Positions 8,001 through 16,952 of a stretch of DNA of 64,000 nucleotides are shown here, piece after piece. This stretch comes from an uncultured Algibacter sp. (GTDB lineage Bacteria > Bacteroidota > Bacteroidia > Flavobacteriales > Flavobacteriaceae). The notes beneath the pieces are model-generated. The model made no database searches and had not been told where the DNA came from. It saw nothing but the letters and a program-made list of their open reading frames with translations. The stretch is from positions 62,001 to 126,000 of the forward strand of contig NZ_CANKXG010000007.1 of assembly GCF_947487575.1 (NCBI RefSeq), read 5' to 3'. The position numbers and the translations under genes are program-made. Numbering within the stretch: the first letter of the stretch is position 1; every line of letters starts with the position of its first letter.

Positions 8001-10247
8001 TTAATCTTCCTTTTTATCTCCTCTAGGTCTTCTATCGTCTCTACGATTATCTCTACCTCTGTTATCACGTCCACGGTTATCTCTACCTCGATTGTTATCT
8101 CTTGGTGGTCTTTCAACATAACCTTCTGGTTTTGGTAAAATAGCCTTACGAGATACTTTTTCCTTACGCGTACGTTTGTCTATACCAAAGTATTTTACAT
8201 CAAATACATCGCCCATGTTTACAACATCGCTTACATTTTCAGTACGTTCCCAAGCTAATTCACTAACGTGTAATAATACTTCGTTTCCTGGTGCTTCAAC
8301 ATATTCTACAACAGCACCAAAGTCAAGCATCTTAATCACTTTAACTTCGTAAACACTACCCACTTCAGGTTTAAATAATATAGCATCAATTTTTGCCATA
8401 ACAGCATCAATACCTTTACTGCCAACACCTAAAATTTCAACAATACCCTCTTCAGTAACAGGATCTTCGTTAATAACGATAGTGGTTTCAGTTTCTTTTT
8501 GCATTTCCTGAATCACTTTTCCTCCAGGACCAATTAACGCACCAATAAATTCGTTTGGTACACGTCTTGAAACCATAGTAGGAGCGTGGTCTTTAACTTC
8601 GTTATTAGGAGTTTCAATAGTTTCGGTAATTTTACCTAAAATATGTAAACGACCATCACGAGCTTGTTTTAAAGCATTTACAAGAATTTCGTATGACAAT
8701 CCTTTTACTTTAATATCCATTTGGCAAGCTGTAATACCATCAGCAGTACCAGTAACCTTAAAGTCCATATCTCCTAAGTGATCTTCATCACCTAAAATGT
8801 CAGAAAGCACAGCGTATTTTCCAGAGTCAGCATCAGAGATTAATCCCATAGCAATACCAGAAACAGGTTTCTTTAATTGTACCCCTGCATCCATCATTGC
8901 CATAGTACCAGCACAAACGGTTGCCATAGAAGACGAACCATTAGATTCTAAAATTTCAGAAACTACACGAACAGTATAAGGGCAATCATCAGGAACCATA
9001 CCTTTTAAAGCACGTTGTGCTAAATTACCGTGTCCAACCTCTCTACGAGACGTTCCACGAATAGGTCTAGCTTCACCCGTGGAAAAAGGAGGGAAGTTAT
9101 AGTGTAAATAGAAACGCTCCTCACCTTCGTAAGATGGCATATCTATTTGATTAGCTTCTCTACTTGTACCTAAAGTAACCGTAGCCAGTGCTTGAGTTTC
9201 CCCACGCGTAAATATAGACGAACCGTGTGTAGAAGGTAAATAATCAACCTCACACCAAATTGGTCTAATCTCATCTGTTTTACGTCCATCTAAACGTAAA
9301 CCTTCATTTAAAGTTAAATCTCTAACCGCAGCTTTTTCAGCCTTAGAGTAATATTTAGAAATTAACCCACCAAAATCTTCTTGTTCTTCTTCAGAAAAAG
9401 AGGCTTTAATTTCTTCTTTAATTTCACCAAATGCAGCGCTACGTTCATGCTTTGCAGAACCAGCTTGTGCTACAGCATATACTTTGTCGTATGCCATGTC
9501 GTGGATTTTCTGAGCTAAATCAGCATCTTCTCTTTCTGGCTCATACTCACGTACTTCTTTTTTGCCGAAAGCTTCAGCTAATTTTACTTGAGCAGCACAT
9601 TGTACTTTAATGGCCTCGTGTGCAAACTTAATGGCTTCAGTCATTTCTTCTTCAGAAATCTCATCCATTTCACCCTCAACCATCATCACAGAATCAGCAG
9701 AAGCTCCAATCATCATATCGATGTCAGACTCTAATAATTGTGCTCTAGTTGGGTTTATTACGAATTCACCATTAATACGACCAACTCTAGCTTCAGAGAT
9801 TGGGCATTCAAATGGAAAATCAGATAATTGAATAGCCGCTGAAGCAGCTAAACCTGCCATAGCATCTGGCATAACATCATCATCATGAGACATTAATTGA
9901 ATCATCACCTGAGTTTCAGAATGATAATCTTTAGGGAATAACGGACGTAAAACGCGGTCTACTAAACGCATCGTTAAAACCTCTCCGTCACTCGGTCTAG
10001 CTTCTCTTTTGAAGAAACCTCCAGGGTAACGCCCTGCAGCAGCAAATTTTTCTCTGTAATCTACTGTTAACGGTAAAAAGTCAACATCTGCTTGTCTGTA
10101 ATTGGAAACAACTGTACATAATAACATACATTTTCCAGATTGCACAACAACGCTTCCGTGCGCTTGTTTTGCTAATTTTCCGGTTTCAATAGAAATTTCT
10201 CTACCGTCTCCTAGGTCAATGACCTCTTTAAAAACTTTTGGAATCAT
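8001..10247 (-). CDS. pnp: Polyribonucleotide nucleotidyltransferase (PNPase)
   Basis: PNPase degrades RNA 3' to 5' by phosphorolysis as a trimer and can add 3' tails. The start was placed at the ATG at 10247 ([15 protein letters not shown]), giving 748 residues; an in-frame ATG 21 bases upstream is less likely. Two RNase PH-like domains (about 1-220 and 300-545) flank a helical linker. A KH domain with its GPGG loop lies near residue 573, and an S1 domain at about 626-700. The C-terminus (about 705-748) is an unusual Arg/Gly/Asp-rich tail with GRDNR repeats, likely an RNA-binding disordered tail. rpsO is the upstream gene on the same strand, as in many bacteria, but repeats and a terminator sit between them. 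Confidence 0.97.
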   Translation of the reverse strand: MIPKVFKEVIDLGDGREISIETGKLAKQAHGSVVVQSGKCMLLCTVVSNYRQADVDFLPLTVDYREKFAAAGRYPGGFFKREARPSDGEVLTMRLVDRVLRPLFPKDYHSETQVMIQLMSHDDDVMPDAMAGLAASAAIQLSDFPFECPISEARVGRINGEFVINPTRAQLLESDIDMMIGASADSVMMVEGEMDEISEEEMTEAIKFAHEAIKVQCAAQVKLAEAFGKKEVREYEPEREDADLAQKIHDMAYDKVYAVAQAGSAKHERSAAFGEIKEEIKASFSEEEQEDFGGLISKYYSKAEKAAVRDLTLNEGLRLDGRKTDEIRPIWCEVDYLPSTHGSSIFTRGETQALATVTLGTSREANQIDMPSYEGEERFYLHYNFPPFSTGEARPIRGTSRREVGHGNLAQRALKGMVPDDCPYTVRVVSEILESNGSSSMATVCAGTMAMMDAGVQLKKPVSGIAMGLISDADSGKYAVLSDILGDEDHLGDMDFKVTGTADGITACQMDIKVKGLSYEILVNALKQARDGRLHILGKITETIETPNNEVKDHAPTMVSRRVPNEFIGALIGPGGKVIQEMQKETETTIVINEDPVTEEGIVEILGVGSKGIDAVMAKIDAILFKPEVGSVYEVKVIKMLDFGAVVEYVEAPGNEVLLHVSELAWERTENVSDVVNMGDVFDVKYFGIDKRTRKEKVSRKAILPKPEGYVERPPRDNNRGRDNRGRDNRGRDNRRDDRRPRGDKKED

Positions 10248-10369
10248 AAATTTTTTCTTGTAATTCAAGCGTAAAATTGCTCAAATCATGTTAAACAATG
10301 GTCGTTGTGTTGTGTGTAGTTATTGTGTGTGTGACCAATGAAAAACTATAACTAGCTTCTTCTATGTTT

Positions 10370-10453
10370 GTCATTGCGAGTCACGCTTTTTTGCGTGATG
10401 TGGCAATCTGCTCCTTTTGGAAAGATTACCAAGTCGTTACTCTTCGTAATGAC
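10370..10453 (+). repeat. Intergenic repeat family 2, full copy
   Basis: An 84-base element with imperfect terminal inverted repeats GTCATTGCGA and TCGTAATGAC. Inside are a strong hairpin (TCACGC tttttt GCGTGA) and the motif GTGGCAATCT, later answered by AGATTACC. A partial copy with GTCATTGCGAG and CGTGGCAATCT lies at 45877. Elements of this form occur in many bacteria and look like non-autonomous MITE/REP sequences. The segment 10248-10369 before it, upstream of pnp, contains only a GT-rich stretch. Confidence 0.75.
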
Positions 10454-10474
10454 GTCGTAACGTATTTAAATTAT

Positions 10475-10574
10475 TTGGGCGTTACCAATCCCGATAGCTA
10501 TCGGGAGGTCGGGCTTTCCACTATATCTTTTTTGAATAAAAATCAAAAAAGGATGCCGCTTCAATCCCTAACGC
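10475..10574 (+). repeat. Intergenic repeat family 1, copy B
   Basis: Starts TTGGGCGTTACC and ends CAATCCCTAACGC like the other copies. Between them sit a perfect palindrome CCCGATAGCTATCGGG and a second inverted pair (TCTTTTTTGA / TCAAAAAAGGA) not found in the other copies. It directly follows the family 2 element at 10370 and directly precedes the rpsO terminator. An open frame across 10364-10633 is an artefact of the repeats. Confidence 0.8.
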
Positions 10575-10582
10575 AAAAAATA

Positions 10583-10611
10583 AAAAACCACGCAAAAAGC
10601 GTGGTCTTTTA
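10583..10611 (-). terminator. Terminator of rpsO
   Basis: Stem ACCACGC / GCGTGGT (10587-10593 and 10599-10605) with a five-base A loop. On the minus strand it is followed by a T-run (ttttttatttttt). It lies 16 bases past the rpsO stop. Confidence 0.85.
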
Positions 10612-10621
10612 TTTTTTAAAT

Positions 10622-10891
10622 TTATTTTCTTAAATTTAATTCTTTAACTATCGCACGATATCTTAAAATATCTTTCTTAGTTAAGTAATCAAGTAAGCTT
10701 CTTCTTTTACCTACTAATTTTACCAAAGAACGCTCTGTGTTATAATCTTTACGATTGTTTTTTAAGTGTTCAGTTAAGTGGTTAATTCTTTCTGTAAATA
10801 ATGCAATTTGTCCTTCTGCAGAACCAGTATCCTTTGCGTTTTTACCGTGTTTTTTAAAAAGTTTCTCTTTTCCTTTTTGATCTAAATACAT
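10622..10891 (-). CDS. rpsO: 30S ribosomal protein S15
   Basis: S15 binds 16S rRNA early in assembly of the small subunit platform. The start MYLDQKGKEKLFKKHG at 10891 gives the standard 89 residues; the frame stays open to 10948, but that extension would add 19 non-conserved residues and overlap the promoter leader. The family core is intact (DTGSAEGQIALFTERI, LTEHLKNNRKDYNTERSLVKLVGKRRSLLDYL). It is transcribed alone from a well-formed promoter (10946-10974) through a short leader hairpin, and has its own terminator. Confidence 0.97.
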   Translation of the reverse strand: MYLDQKGKEKLFKKHGKNAKDTGSAEGQIALFTERINHLTEHLKNNRKDYNTERSLVKLVGKRRSLLDYLTKKDILRYRAIVKELNLRK

Positions 10892-10923
10892 GCTAATATT
10901 ATTGTAAATGATTTTTATGTACA

Positions 10924-10940
10924 CGAAAGTCTGTCTTTCG
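10924..10940 (-). promoter_or_regulatory. Hairpin in the rpsO leader
   Basis: CGAAAG-acaga-CTTTCG forms a 6-bp stem at what should be the very 5' end of the rpsO mRNA, just downstream of the -7 box. It could stabilise the transcript or take part in S15 autoregulation; that is inference from position only. Confidence 0.4.
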
Positions 10941-10945
10941 AGCGG

Positions 10946-10974
10946 CAAATATAGTGATTTTTAATGATTTGCAA
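10946..10974 (-). promoter_or_regulatory. rpsO promoter
   Basis: On the minus strand TTG (10972-10974), then 18 bases, then TATATTTG (10946-10953). This is a full match to the Bacteroidota -33/-7 pattern, about 55 bases upstream of the rpsO start. Confidence 0.65.
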
Positions 10975-11019
10975 GAGCTATATAGTAAAAAGAAAGAGTT
11001 GTGTTGTTAAATCATTTTT

Positions 11020-11877
11020 TTATGCTCTTAGGGGTTGATTTAATATCAAATCAAGATACTGATTTACCTTGTTTTTTAAGTCTTTACGTAGGGTAATAAA
11101 ATCTAAGAAACCGTGTTCAAGTAAAAACTCTGAAGTTTGGAAACCTTCTGGTAATTCTTTTCCTGTGGTGTCTCTTACAATGCGAGGTCCAGCAAAACCT
11201 ATTAAAGCTCCTGGTTCACTTATATTTATATCGCCTAACATAGCAAATGATGCTGTTGTACCACCAGTTGTAGGATCCGTACATAACGAAATATATGGTA
11301 GTCCAGCATCTGCTAATTGCGCTAATTTTACTGATGTTTTAGCTAATTGCATTAATGATAATGCAGCCTCCATCATACGTGCACCTCCAGATTTTGATAT
11401 AACCATTAATGGTAAATTATTCTTTAAAGCATAATCTGCAGCTCTAGCAATTTTTTCACCAACCACACTACCCATAGAGCCACCAATAAAAGAGAAGTCC
11501 ATACATGCAACAACTAAATTTTTGCCTTTAGATTTTCCAACAGCTGTTCTTACTGCGTCCTTAAGTTTTGTTTTAGATTGAGCCGCTTTTAAGCGTTCTG
11601 GATATTTTTTAGTATCCTCAAATTTAAGAGGGTCTTTAGATTCTAAATTGGTGTCTAGTTCTTTAAATTTATTGTCATCAAAAAGGATTTCAAAATACTC
11701 TTTACTTCCAATTCTTACATGGTAACCATCCTCAGGGCTTACATAAAAATTTTGCTCTAACTCTTCTGTGTCAACAATTTTACCTGTTGGAGATTTGTAC
11801 CACAAACCTTTAGGTGTGTCTTTTTTCTCTTCAGTAGTAGTTGTAATTCCTTTTGTTTTTCTTTTAAACCAAGACAT
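11020..11877 (-). CDS. accD: Acetyl-CoA carboxylase carboxyltransferase subunit beta
   Basis: AccD with AccA transfers the carboxyl group from biotin to acetyl-CoA, making malonyl-CoA for fatty acid synthesis. The 285-residue protein has the crotonase-like core: [53 protein letters not shown], and [12 protein letters not shown] near the C-terminus. The N-terminal zinc ribbon found in E. coli AccD has lost all four cysteines: the matching segments read [10 protein letters not shown] and VSPEDGYH. The fold outline is kept, so the domain probably still binds its partner without zinc. I believe this is the norm in flavobacteria. The gene is monocistronic here. Confidence 0.95.
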   Translation of the reverse strand: MSWFKRKTKGITTTTEEKKDTPKGLWYKSPTGKIVDTEELEQNFYVSPEDGYHVRIGSKEYFEILFDDNKFKELDTNLESKDPLKFEDTKKYPERLKAAQSKTKLKDAVRTAVGKSKGKNLVVACMDFSFIGGSMGSVVGEKIARAADYALKNNLPLMVISKSGGARMMEAALSLMQLAKTSVKLAQLADAGLPYISLCTDPTTGGTTASFAMLGDINISEPGALIGFAGPRIVRDTTGKELPEGFQTSEFLLEHGFLDFITLRKDLKNKVNQYLDLILNQPLRA

Positions 11878-11957
11878 AATAAATAACGTTTTTTAGTGCT
11901 TTTAAAAATTTTAAAAGCCAAGGGTTAAACCTAAATGTTTATGTATTATTGAAAATT

Positions 11958-12080
11958 GCGTTAAGGGTTTTCGTCGTTCAATTATCTATCGATAATCTTA
12001 ACCTTTTTACTAAAGTAAAAAGATATAGCGGAAAGCCTAACCACAAAATTAAACCTTTTTTTAATTTTGTGGTAACACAC
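11958..12080 (-). repeat. Intergenic repeat family 1, degenerate copy C
   Basis: In reverse orientation it begins GCGTTAAGGG, holds GCGGAAAGCCTAACC, and ends GTGGTAAC, the same framework as the other copies. Its interior carries three consecutive inverted repeats: ATTATC-tatc-GATAAT, CTTTTTACT-aa-AGTAAAAAG, and ACAAAATTAAA paired with TTTAATTTTGT. It fills most of the 319-base gap between fbaA and accD; the remainder of the gap contains the fbaA terminator. Confidence 0.6.
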
Positions 12081-12136
12081 TACTGATTTTATTAATTTAA
12101 TAATCGTAAAAATCTGTTTTTTAGGTTTTTAAATTC

Positions 12137-12169
12137 AAAAAAGGTTCTGCGAATTGCAGAACCTTTTTT
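12137..12169 (-). terminator. Terminator of fbaA
   Basis: Stem AAAAAGGTTCTGC / GCAGAACCTTTTTT with a five-base loop, about 28 bases past the fbaA stop on the minus strand. T-runs on both sides make it potentially bidirectional. Confidence 0.9.
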
Positions 12170-12196
12170 GCGTTTTTGTAGTAAAAATACCTTAAA

Positions 12197-13264
12197 TTAT
12201 AAAGTATTTACATTATTTAAATCTTCAAATGCCTTTTTTAAACGAGCTACAAATGTTTTTTCACCTTCGCGTAACCAAACTCTTGGGTCGTAGTATTTTT
12301 TGTTTGGAACATCATCTCCATCTGGGTTTCCAATTTGAGCTTTTAAATACTCAGATTTATTGCCCATATAATCTCTAATACCACTCATAAATGCATATTG
12401 TAAATCGGTGTCTATATTCATTTTAATTACACCGTAGCTTATACCTTCTCGAATTTCTTCAACAGTAGAACCTGATCCACCGTGGAATACAAAATCGATA
12501 TGATTATGCTCTACTCCATATTTTTTTGAAATATGTTCTTGAGAATTTTTTAAGATTTTTGGAGTTAACTTTACGTTTCCTGGTTTGTAAACACCATGAA
12601 CGTTTCCAAAGGCTGCGGCAATAGTGAATTGAGGACTTACTTTACTTAATTCTTCATAAGCATAAGCTACTTCTTCTGGTTGCGTGTATAATTTAGAATC
12701 GTCAACATCAGTGTTATCTACTCCATCTTCTTCACCACCTGTAATACCTAATTCAATTTCTAAAGTCATGCCCATTTTAGACATTCTTTCTAAATATTGC
12801 TTACAGATTTCAATGTTTTCTTCGATAGGCTCTTCCGAAAGGTCAATCATATGAGAACTAAATAATGATTTACCAGTTTCTTTAAAGTGAATTTCACTTG
12901 CGTCTAATAACCCATCAATCCAAGGCAATAATTTTTTAGCACAATGATCTGTATGTAAAATTACTGGAACTCCATAAGCTTCGGCTAGGGTATGTACATG
13001 TTTTGCGCCAGCAATGGCACCTGCAATGGCTGCATTTTGCCCATCGTTGCTTAGACCTTTACCTGCATTAAATTGTGCGCCTCCGTTTGAAAATTGGATA
13101 ATTACTGGGGCGTTTAAATCTCTTGCAGTTTCTAAAACACCGTTTATAGTATCTGAACCGATAACATTAACTGCTGGTAAAGCATAATTATTAGCTTTTG
13201 CATGGTTGAAAATAGCTTGTACTTCCTTACCGGTAGCTACTCCTGGTTTTATATTGTGTCCCAT
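12197..13264 (-). CDS. fbaA: Class II fructose-bisphosphate aldolase
   Basis: A zinc-dependent aldolase that splits fructose 1,6-bisphosphate into dihydroxyacetone phosphate and glyceraldehyde 3-phosphate. The 355 residues are typical of the E. coli-type (class IIA) enzyme. Signatures include PVILHTDHCAKKLLPW with catalytic Asp and zinc His, the second class II signature LEIELGITGGEEDGVDN, AAAFGNVHGVY, the zinc-binding FVFHGGSGS, and VIKMNIDTDLQ. A TACTTTTG box on the minus strand at 13303-13310 could be its -7 element. It stands alone with its own terminator. Confidence 0.97.
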   Translation of the reverse strand: MGHNIKPGVATGKEVQAIFNHAKANNYALPAVNVIGSDTINGVLETARDLNAPVIIQFSNGGAQFNAGKGLSNDGQNAAIAGAIAGAKHVHTLAEAYGVPVILHTDHCAKKLLPWIDGLLDASEIHFKETGKSLFSSHMIDLSEEPIEENIEICKQYLERMSKMGMTLEIELGITGGEEDGVDNTDVDDSKLYTQPEEVAYAYEELSKVSPQFTIAAAFGNVHGVYKPGNVKLTPKILKNSQEHISKKYGVEHNHIDFVFHGGSGSTVEEIREGISYGVIKMNIDTDLQYAFMSGIRDYMGNKSEYLKAQIGNPDGDDVPNKKYYDPRVWLREGEKTFVARLKKAFEDLNNVNTL

Positions 13265-13361
13265 TTTTTAAAATTAAATATGATTTCTTATTAGATAAGT
13301 ACCAAAAGTAATCAATTTTTAAATAATTTGTGTTTGTTTTTTAGGTTGAAAACATTAAAAT

Positions 13362-13383
13362 AACACTAAAACGTTATAGTGTT
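13362..13383 (-). terminator. Weak hairpin after tamL
   Basis: Stem AACACTA / TAGTGTT with an eight-base loop, followed on the minus strand by ATTTT. It is about 90 bases beyond the tamL stop and upstream of fbaA. It is a possible but weak terminator. Confidence 0.35.
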
Positions 13384-13469
13384 TTGGGTGGCACTAGATT
13401 ATTTCAGTAGTAGGAAAAACGATTGTAAATGAAATCTTAATTAAGATAATTGACTGTTTTTTTTTGTTT

Positions 13470-15995
13470 TTAAAATGGATAGTTTATACCAATGTTGTAA
13501 ACAGCATTTGAAAAATTATAGTCGTTAAACCATCTGTTTGCGTCTCTATACGAAGGGTCGTAGGTTTTAAAACCAATATCAAATCTAAATACAACAAAAC
13601 TTAAATCATAGCGTAAACCAAAACCTGAGCCTACAGCAATATCTTTCAATGAGTCGAGTCCAGAAAATGTAGCTCTGTCATCTTCAACGTTGTCTAAAAC
13701 ATTCCAAATATTTCCAATATCGACGAAAATGGCACCGTTTAAATTACCAAAAAGATTGAAACGTTGTTCTGCACTCAATGCTAGTTTTAAGTTGGCTTCA
13801 TTGAATTCATTGGTTGATTCAGAACTACCTGGACCTAAACTATATGCAGACCAAGCACGATTATCATTAGGCCCGCCTCCAAAAAAACTTTTCGAAAAAG
13901 GAATACTATTTGAATTTCCATAAGGAATGGCAATACCAAAAAACGCTCTGGTTGCGATTACATTTTTTTTACCTATATCCCAGTGTTTAATAAAATCAAA
14001 TTCTGTTTTAACGTATTGTGAATATGCGACATCAAAAAGTTGGTAACGGTCATTACTGTCTTTTTTAAACCCAAGAAGATTTGAAGCACCGGCTATTAAA
14101 TTACCAGCTATCTCTAATTTAAAACGAAATATTGAAAAATTATTATCAAATAAATTTTTACGATTATCTTTTGTAAAACTAAAGGCGGAAGAAAGAATAA
14201 GGTTATCTTCTGTTAGTCTTGATTTACGTTCATCTATACCATTAATTGTTACTAATTGAGTACTAGAAATATCATCTGGTTTAGGTTTGGTTAATGCATA
14301 ATCTATAAATGTGTTTGCTTCAACTGGAACATCTAAATCCCTGTCAGCACTTATGTAGCCTATGTCTTGAGCTATTTCATTTAATGAGCTAAATGAGTTC
14401 GTATATACTCGAAAATAGTTATCTGTGTTTAAGTTTCTTACATATTGAATATTAAATAAATCTAATCTATTCGTAACTTTTGTGTTTGGGTACCAGTTGT
14501 AGCTAAAATTACCATTAAAACTTTGTTTGTCTAAACCAATATTAGTTTGACTCGTAATAGCTAAGCCTATATTAGTAGTTGGTGACATATGTTTTGGGAT
14601 AATATTCTCTGTGTAAAAAGGAGAAAATATTCTTGGAATCGTTAGATTTAAATCAACACCGTATTCATTGATATCAAAAAATGGGTCACCATCAACTTTG
14701 GCGTCATCAGATGCTCCAATAGATGCGATACCAGATATTTCTAAGGTTTCGGCACCTCTAAAAACATTTCTAATTTGCAAACTTGGGTTTAATGAAAATC
14801 CAATAGATTGGATATTACTTTTTGATACATCTGCACTAAAATCTAAGTTAAACTTTTTTAGAGGTGTTAATCGAATAGTGCTACTTAATGTATTATCAGG
14901 GTTTTCAATATGTTCAATATTTGGGTATTTAAATGTACGAAGTTCGTTAATATATCTATATGTTCTTGTTCTATCAAGATCTCTGAAAAATTTCCCAGGA
15001 GTTATAAAAACAGCATCGGTTAAAGCTTTGGGACGAAAACGCATTTCACTATAACTATATAGTTTGTAACCACCATAGGAAATAGAGTCTTGAAATGGTT
15101 TGTCTCTATTCTCAAAAGTGTAGTCTGTTATTATTCTAACATCATTTATATGAAATATTTTGAATGGTTCTCTTCTTATTGAGTCTGGAGTTCTTACAGC
15201 TCTATCTTGAATTTTAATTGCAACGTTTACATTTTTATTAGTACCTATGGTGTCCATTTCAAAAGTGATATAATCTTTTTTGAAATGAAATATTCCGGAG
15301 TTTCTCAATTCACTAGAAATTCTTTCTTGCTCTAGTTCAAAATTACTAGTTTTATATTGCTCCCCTTTTTTAATTATTGTATTTTTTTTAATTTTTTTAT
15401 ATAGAGAATCAACAATGGGAGATTTTACAACTTGAGAAATAGAGTCGATTAAAAATGCTGGGCCAGTTTCAACTTTATAGGTAACTTTAGCACGTTTGTT
15501 TTCTTTTTCTTCAATATTAGACTCGGTTTCAACATTAAACCAGCCATTATTAAAGTAGTAATCTTCAAGGCGCTTAGAAGAACGTTTTGTTTTTTCTTCA
15601 CTTACAATGGTAGGTGCTTCGCCTGTTTTTTTGAGCCAATTATTAAAACCAACAACCGATGCTTTTAATTTATCAATTTGTTTTTTAGAATATCTTTTTT
15701 CTAAACGTTTTCTTCGTTTAGGTTTTTTGTCTAACCAAGCTTCAAAAATTGAATCCCTATTTTTCCTTGCTGTATTGTAAAGGTGTAGCCTTAATGGCAT
15801 ACCAAGTATTTTTCTATTAGGACTTTGGTATAATAGGTTGTTTAAAGTTTCAGTATTGTTTTTTTTGTTATTTACTATTATAGAATTTTCAGTAAGTAAA
15901 TGTTCGGTTTCAGAAACTCTCTTTACGGCATCACAAGAATAAAGATAACCCGAAAGTAATACTAAGATGAATATGTTTGAGAGTTGTTTTTTCAA
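13470..15995 (-). CDS. tamL: TamL-type BamA/TamA-family outer-membrane lipoprotein
   Basis: An 841-residue Omp85-superfamily protein. The N-terminus is a lipoprotein signal (GYLYSC, Cys21), the mark of the Bacteroidota TamL branch rather than classical TamA. Soluble POTRA-like segments occupy about 100-400 (for example the pattern ending FNVAIKI-like, residues 240-290). The beta-barrel fills about 430-841 and ends in the aromatic signal INYPF. A GGGPNDNRAWSAYSLGPG segment near 720 matches the conserved barrel region of the family. TamL with TamB is thought to move proteins or lipids to the outer membrane. No tamB is adjacent. A TATTTTTG box on the minus strand at 16067-16074 may be its promoter. 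The divergent neighbour is an SpoU methyltransferase. Confidence 0.85.
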   Translation of the reverse strand: MKKQLSNIFILVLLSGYLYSCDAVKRVSETEHLLTENSIIVNNKKNNTETLNNLLYQSPNRKILGMPLRLHLYNTARKNRDSIFEAWLDKKPKRRKRLEKRYSKKQIDKLKASVVGFNNWLKKTGEAPTIVSEEKTKRSSKRLEDYYFNNGWFNVETESNIEEKENKRAKVTYKVETGPAFLIDSISQVVKSPIVDSLYKKIKKNTIIKKGEQYKTSNFELEQERISSELRNSGIFHFKKDYITFEMDTIGTNKNVNVAIKIQDRAVRTPDSIRREPFKIFHINDVRIITDYTFENRDKPFQDSISYGGYKLYSYSEMRFRPKALTDAVFITPGKFFRDLDRTRTYRYINELRTFKYPNIEHIENPDNTLSSTIRLTPLKKFNLDFSADVSKSNIQSIGFSLNPSLQIRNVFRGAETLEISGIASIGASDDAKVDGDPFFDINEYGVDLNLTIPRIFSPFYTENIIPKHMSPTTNIGLAITSQTNIGLDKQSFNGNFSYNWYPNTKVTNRLDLFNIQYVRNLNTDNYFRVYTNSFSSLNEIAQDIGYISADRDLDVPVEANTFIDYALTKPKPDDISSTQLVTINGIDERKSRLTEDNLILSSAFSFTKDNRKNLFDNNFSIFRFKLEIAGNLIAGASNLLGFKKDSNDRYQLFDVAYSQYVKTEFDFIKHWDIGKKNVIATRAFFGIAIPYGNSNSIPFSKSFFGGGPNDNRAWSAYSLGPGSSESTNEFNEANLKLALSAEQRFNLFGNLNGAIFVDIGNIWNVLDNVEDDRATFSGLDSLKDIAVGSGFGLRYDLSFVVFRFDIGFKTYDPSYRDANRWFNDYNFSNAVYNIGINYPF

Positions 15996-16168
15996 AAGGG
16001 TTTTTGTTAACTTAAAATGTGTAGTGTTAAAAGATTATGTTCATTAAAATATCCTTAATTAGGAATCAAAAATACATTTTTTTACTCTTAAAAAATATTT
16101 AAATAGCCAGTCTGTTAGCTTATCTTATTAATAATTCCTTTTCTTTATAAAAAATTAATGATAGTTGC

Positions 16169-16888
16169 ATGCTTTCTAAAAGTCAAATAAAATTAATAAC
16201 GAGTTTAAAGCAAAAAAAATATAGACATCAACATGGTTTTTTTGTTGTTGAAGGTGTTAAAACAATAAAAGAGCTTTTGCAGTCTAATTTAGAACTTAAC
16301 AAATTATATACTACAGAATCCTTCAATATTAATGCCAAAGACGAAGTTATTATTTCAGAAATGGATTTAAAACGTATTAGTTTTTTAACCACACCGAACA
16401 AGGCGCTGGCTGTTTTTAAAATACCTGAACCAAAACCCATTGATAATTCTGGATTGGTTATAGTACTCGATTCCATAAGAGATCCAGGGAATTTAGGTAC
16501 AATTATTAGGTTATGTGATTGGTTTGGAGTAAAAGAATTAGTTTGTAGTACAGAAACGGTTGATTGTTATAACCCTAAAGTTATTCAGGCAACTATGGGG
16601 TCTATTACTCGAGTTAATATTAGTTATATTGATTTAATTTCATTTTTAAAGACAAGTAAACTACCTGTTTTTGGTGCTTTTATGGAGGGTGAAAATGTTT
16701 TTAAAAAGAAATTACCTAAAAAGGGCATTTTAGTAATGGGTAATGAAGCAAATGGTGTTTCAAAAGATGTTGAAGCAGTTATTACTGAAAAAATTTCTAT
16801 TCCAAGGTTTGGGACTCTGCAAGCTACTGAAAGTTTAAATGTTGCTACTGCAACTGCTATTTTACTGAGTGAATTTAGAAGAGGTTAA
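16169..16888 (+). CDS. SpoU/TrmH-family RNA 2'-O-methyltransferase
   Basis: A 239-residue SPOUT-fold enzyme that methylates a ribose 2'-OH in tRNA or rRNA using S-adenosylmethionine. An N-terminal substrate-binding region (about 1-75, with FFVVEGVKTIKELL) precedes the knotted domain. Motif 1 is DSIRDPGNLGTIIRLCDWFG, motif 2 is ILVMGNEANGVS, and motif 3 is IPRFGTLQATESLNVATATAILLSEF. The exact nucleotide modified cannot be predicted, so no gene symbol is given. It is divergent from tamL. Confidence 0.92.
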   Translation: MLSKSQIKLITSLKQKKYRHQHGFFVVEGVKTIKELLQSNLELNKLYTTESFNINAKDEVIISEMDLKRISFLTTPNKALAVFKIPEPKPIDNSGLVIVLDSIRDPGNLGTIIRLCDWFGVKELVCSTETVDCYNPKVIQATMGSITRVNISYIDLISFLKTSKLPVFGAFMEGENVFKKKLPKKGILVMGNEANGVSKDVEAVITEKISIPRFGTLQATESLNVATATAILLSEFRRG

Positions 16889-16952
16889 CCGTTTATCCTA
16901 TTTGGTTAATAAATCTTTTGCCTTGACATTACGCAACTTACCAAAAATATGT

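Noticed and set aside
7931-8119. 62-codon open frame with E/I/V-rich repeats on the minus strand
   Set aside because: It is the shifted frame of the repetitive RG tail of pnp.
10364-10633. 89-codon open frame on the + strand
   Set aside because: It runs across both repeat families and the rpsO terminator; an artefact of repeats.
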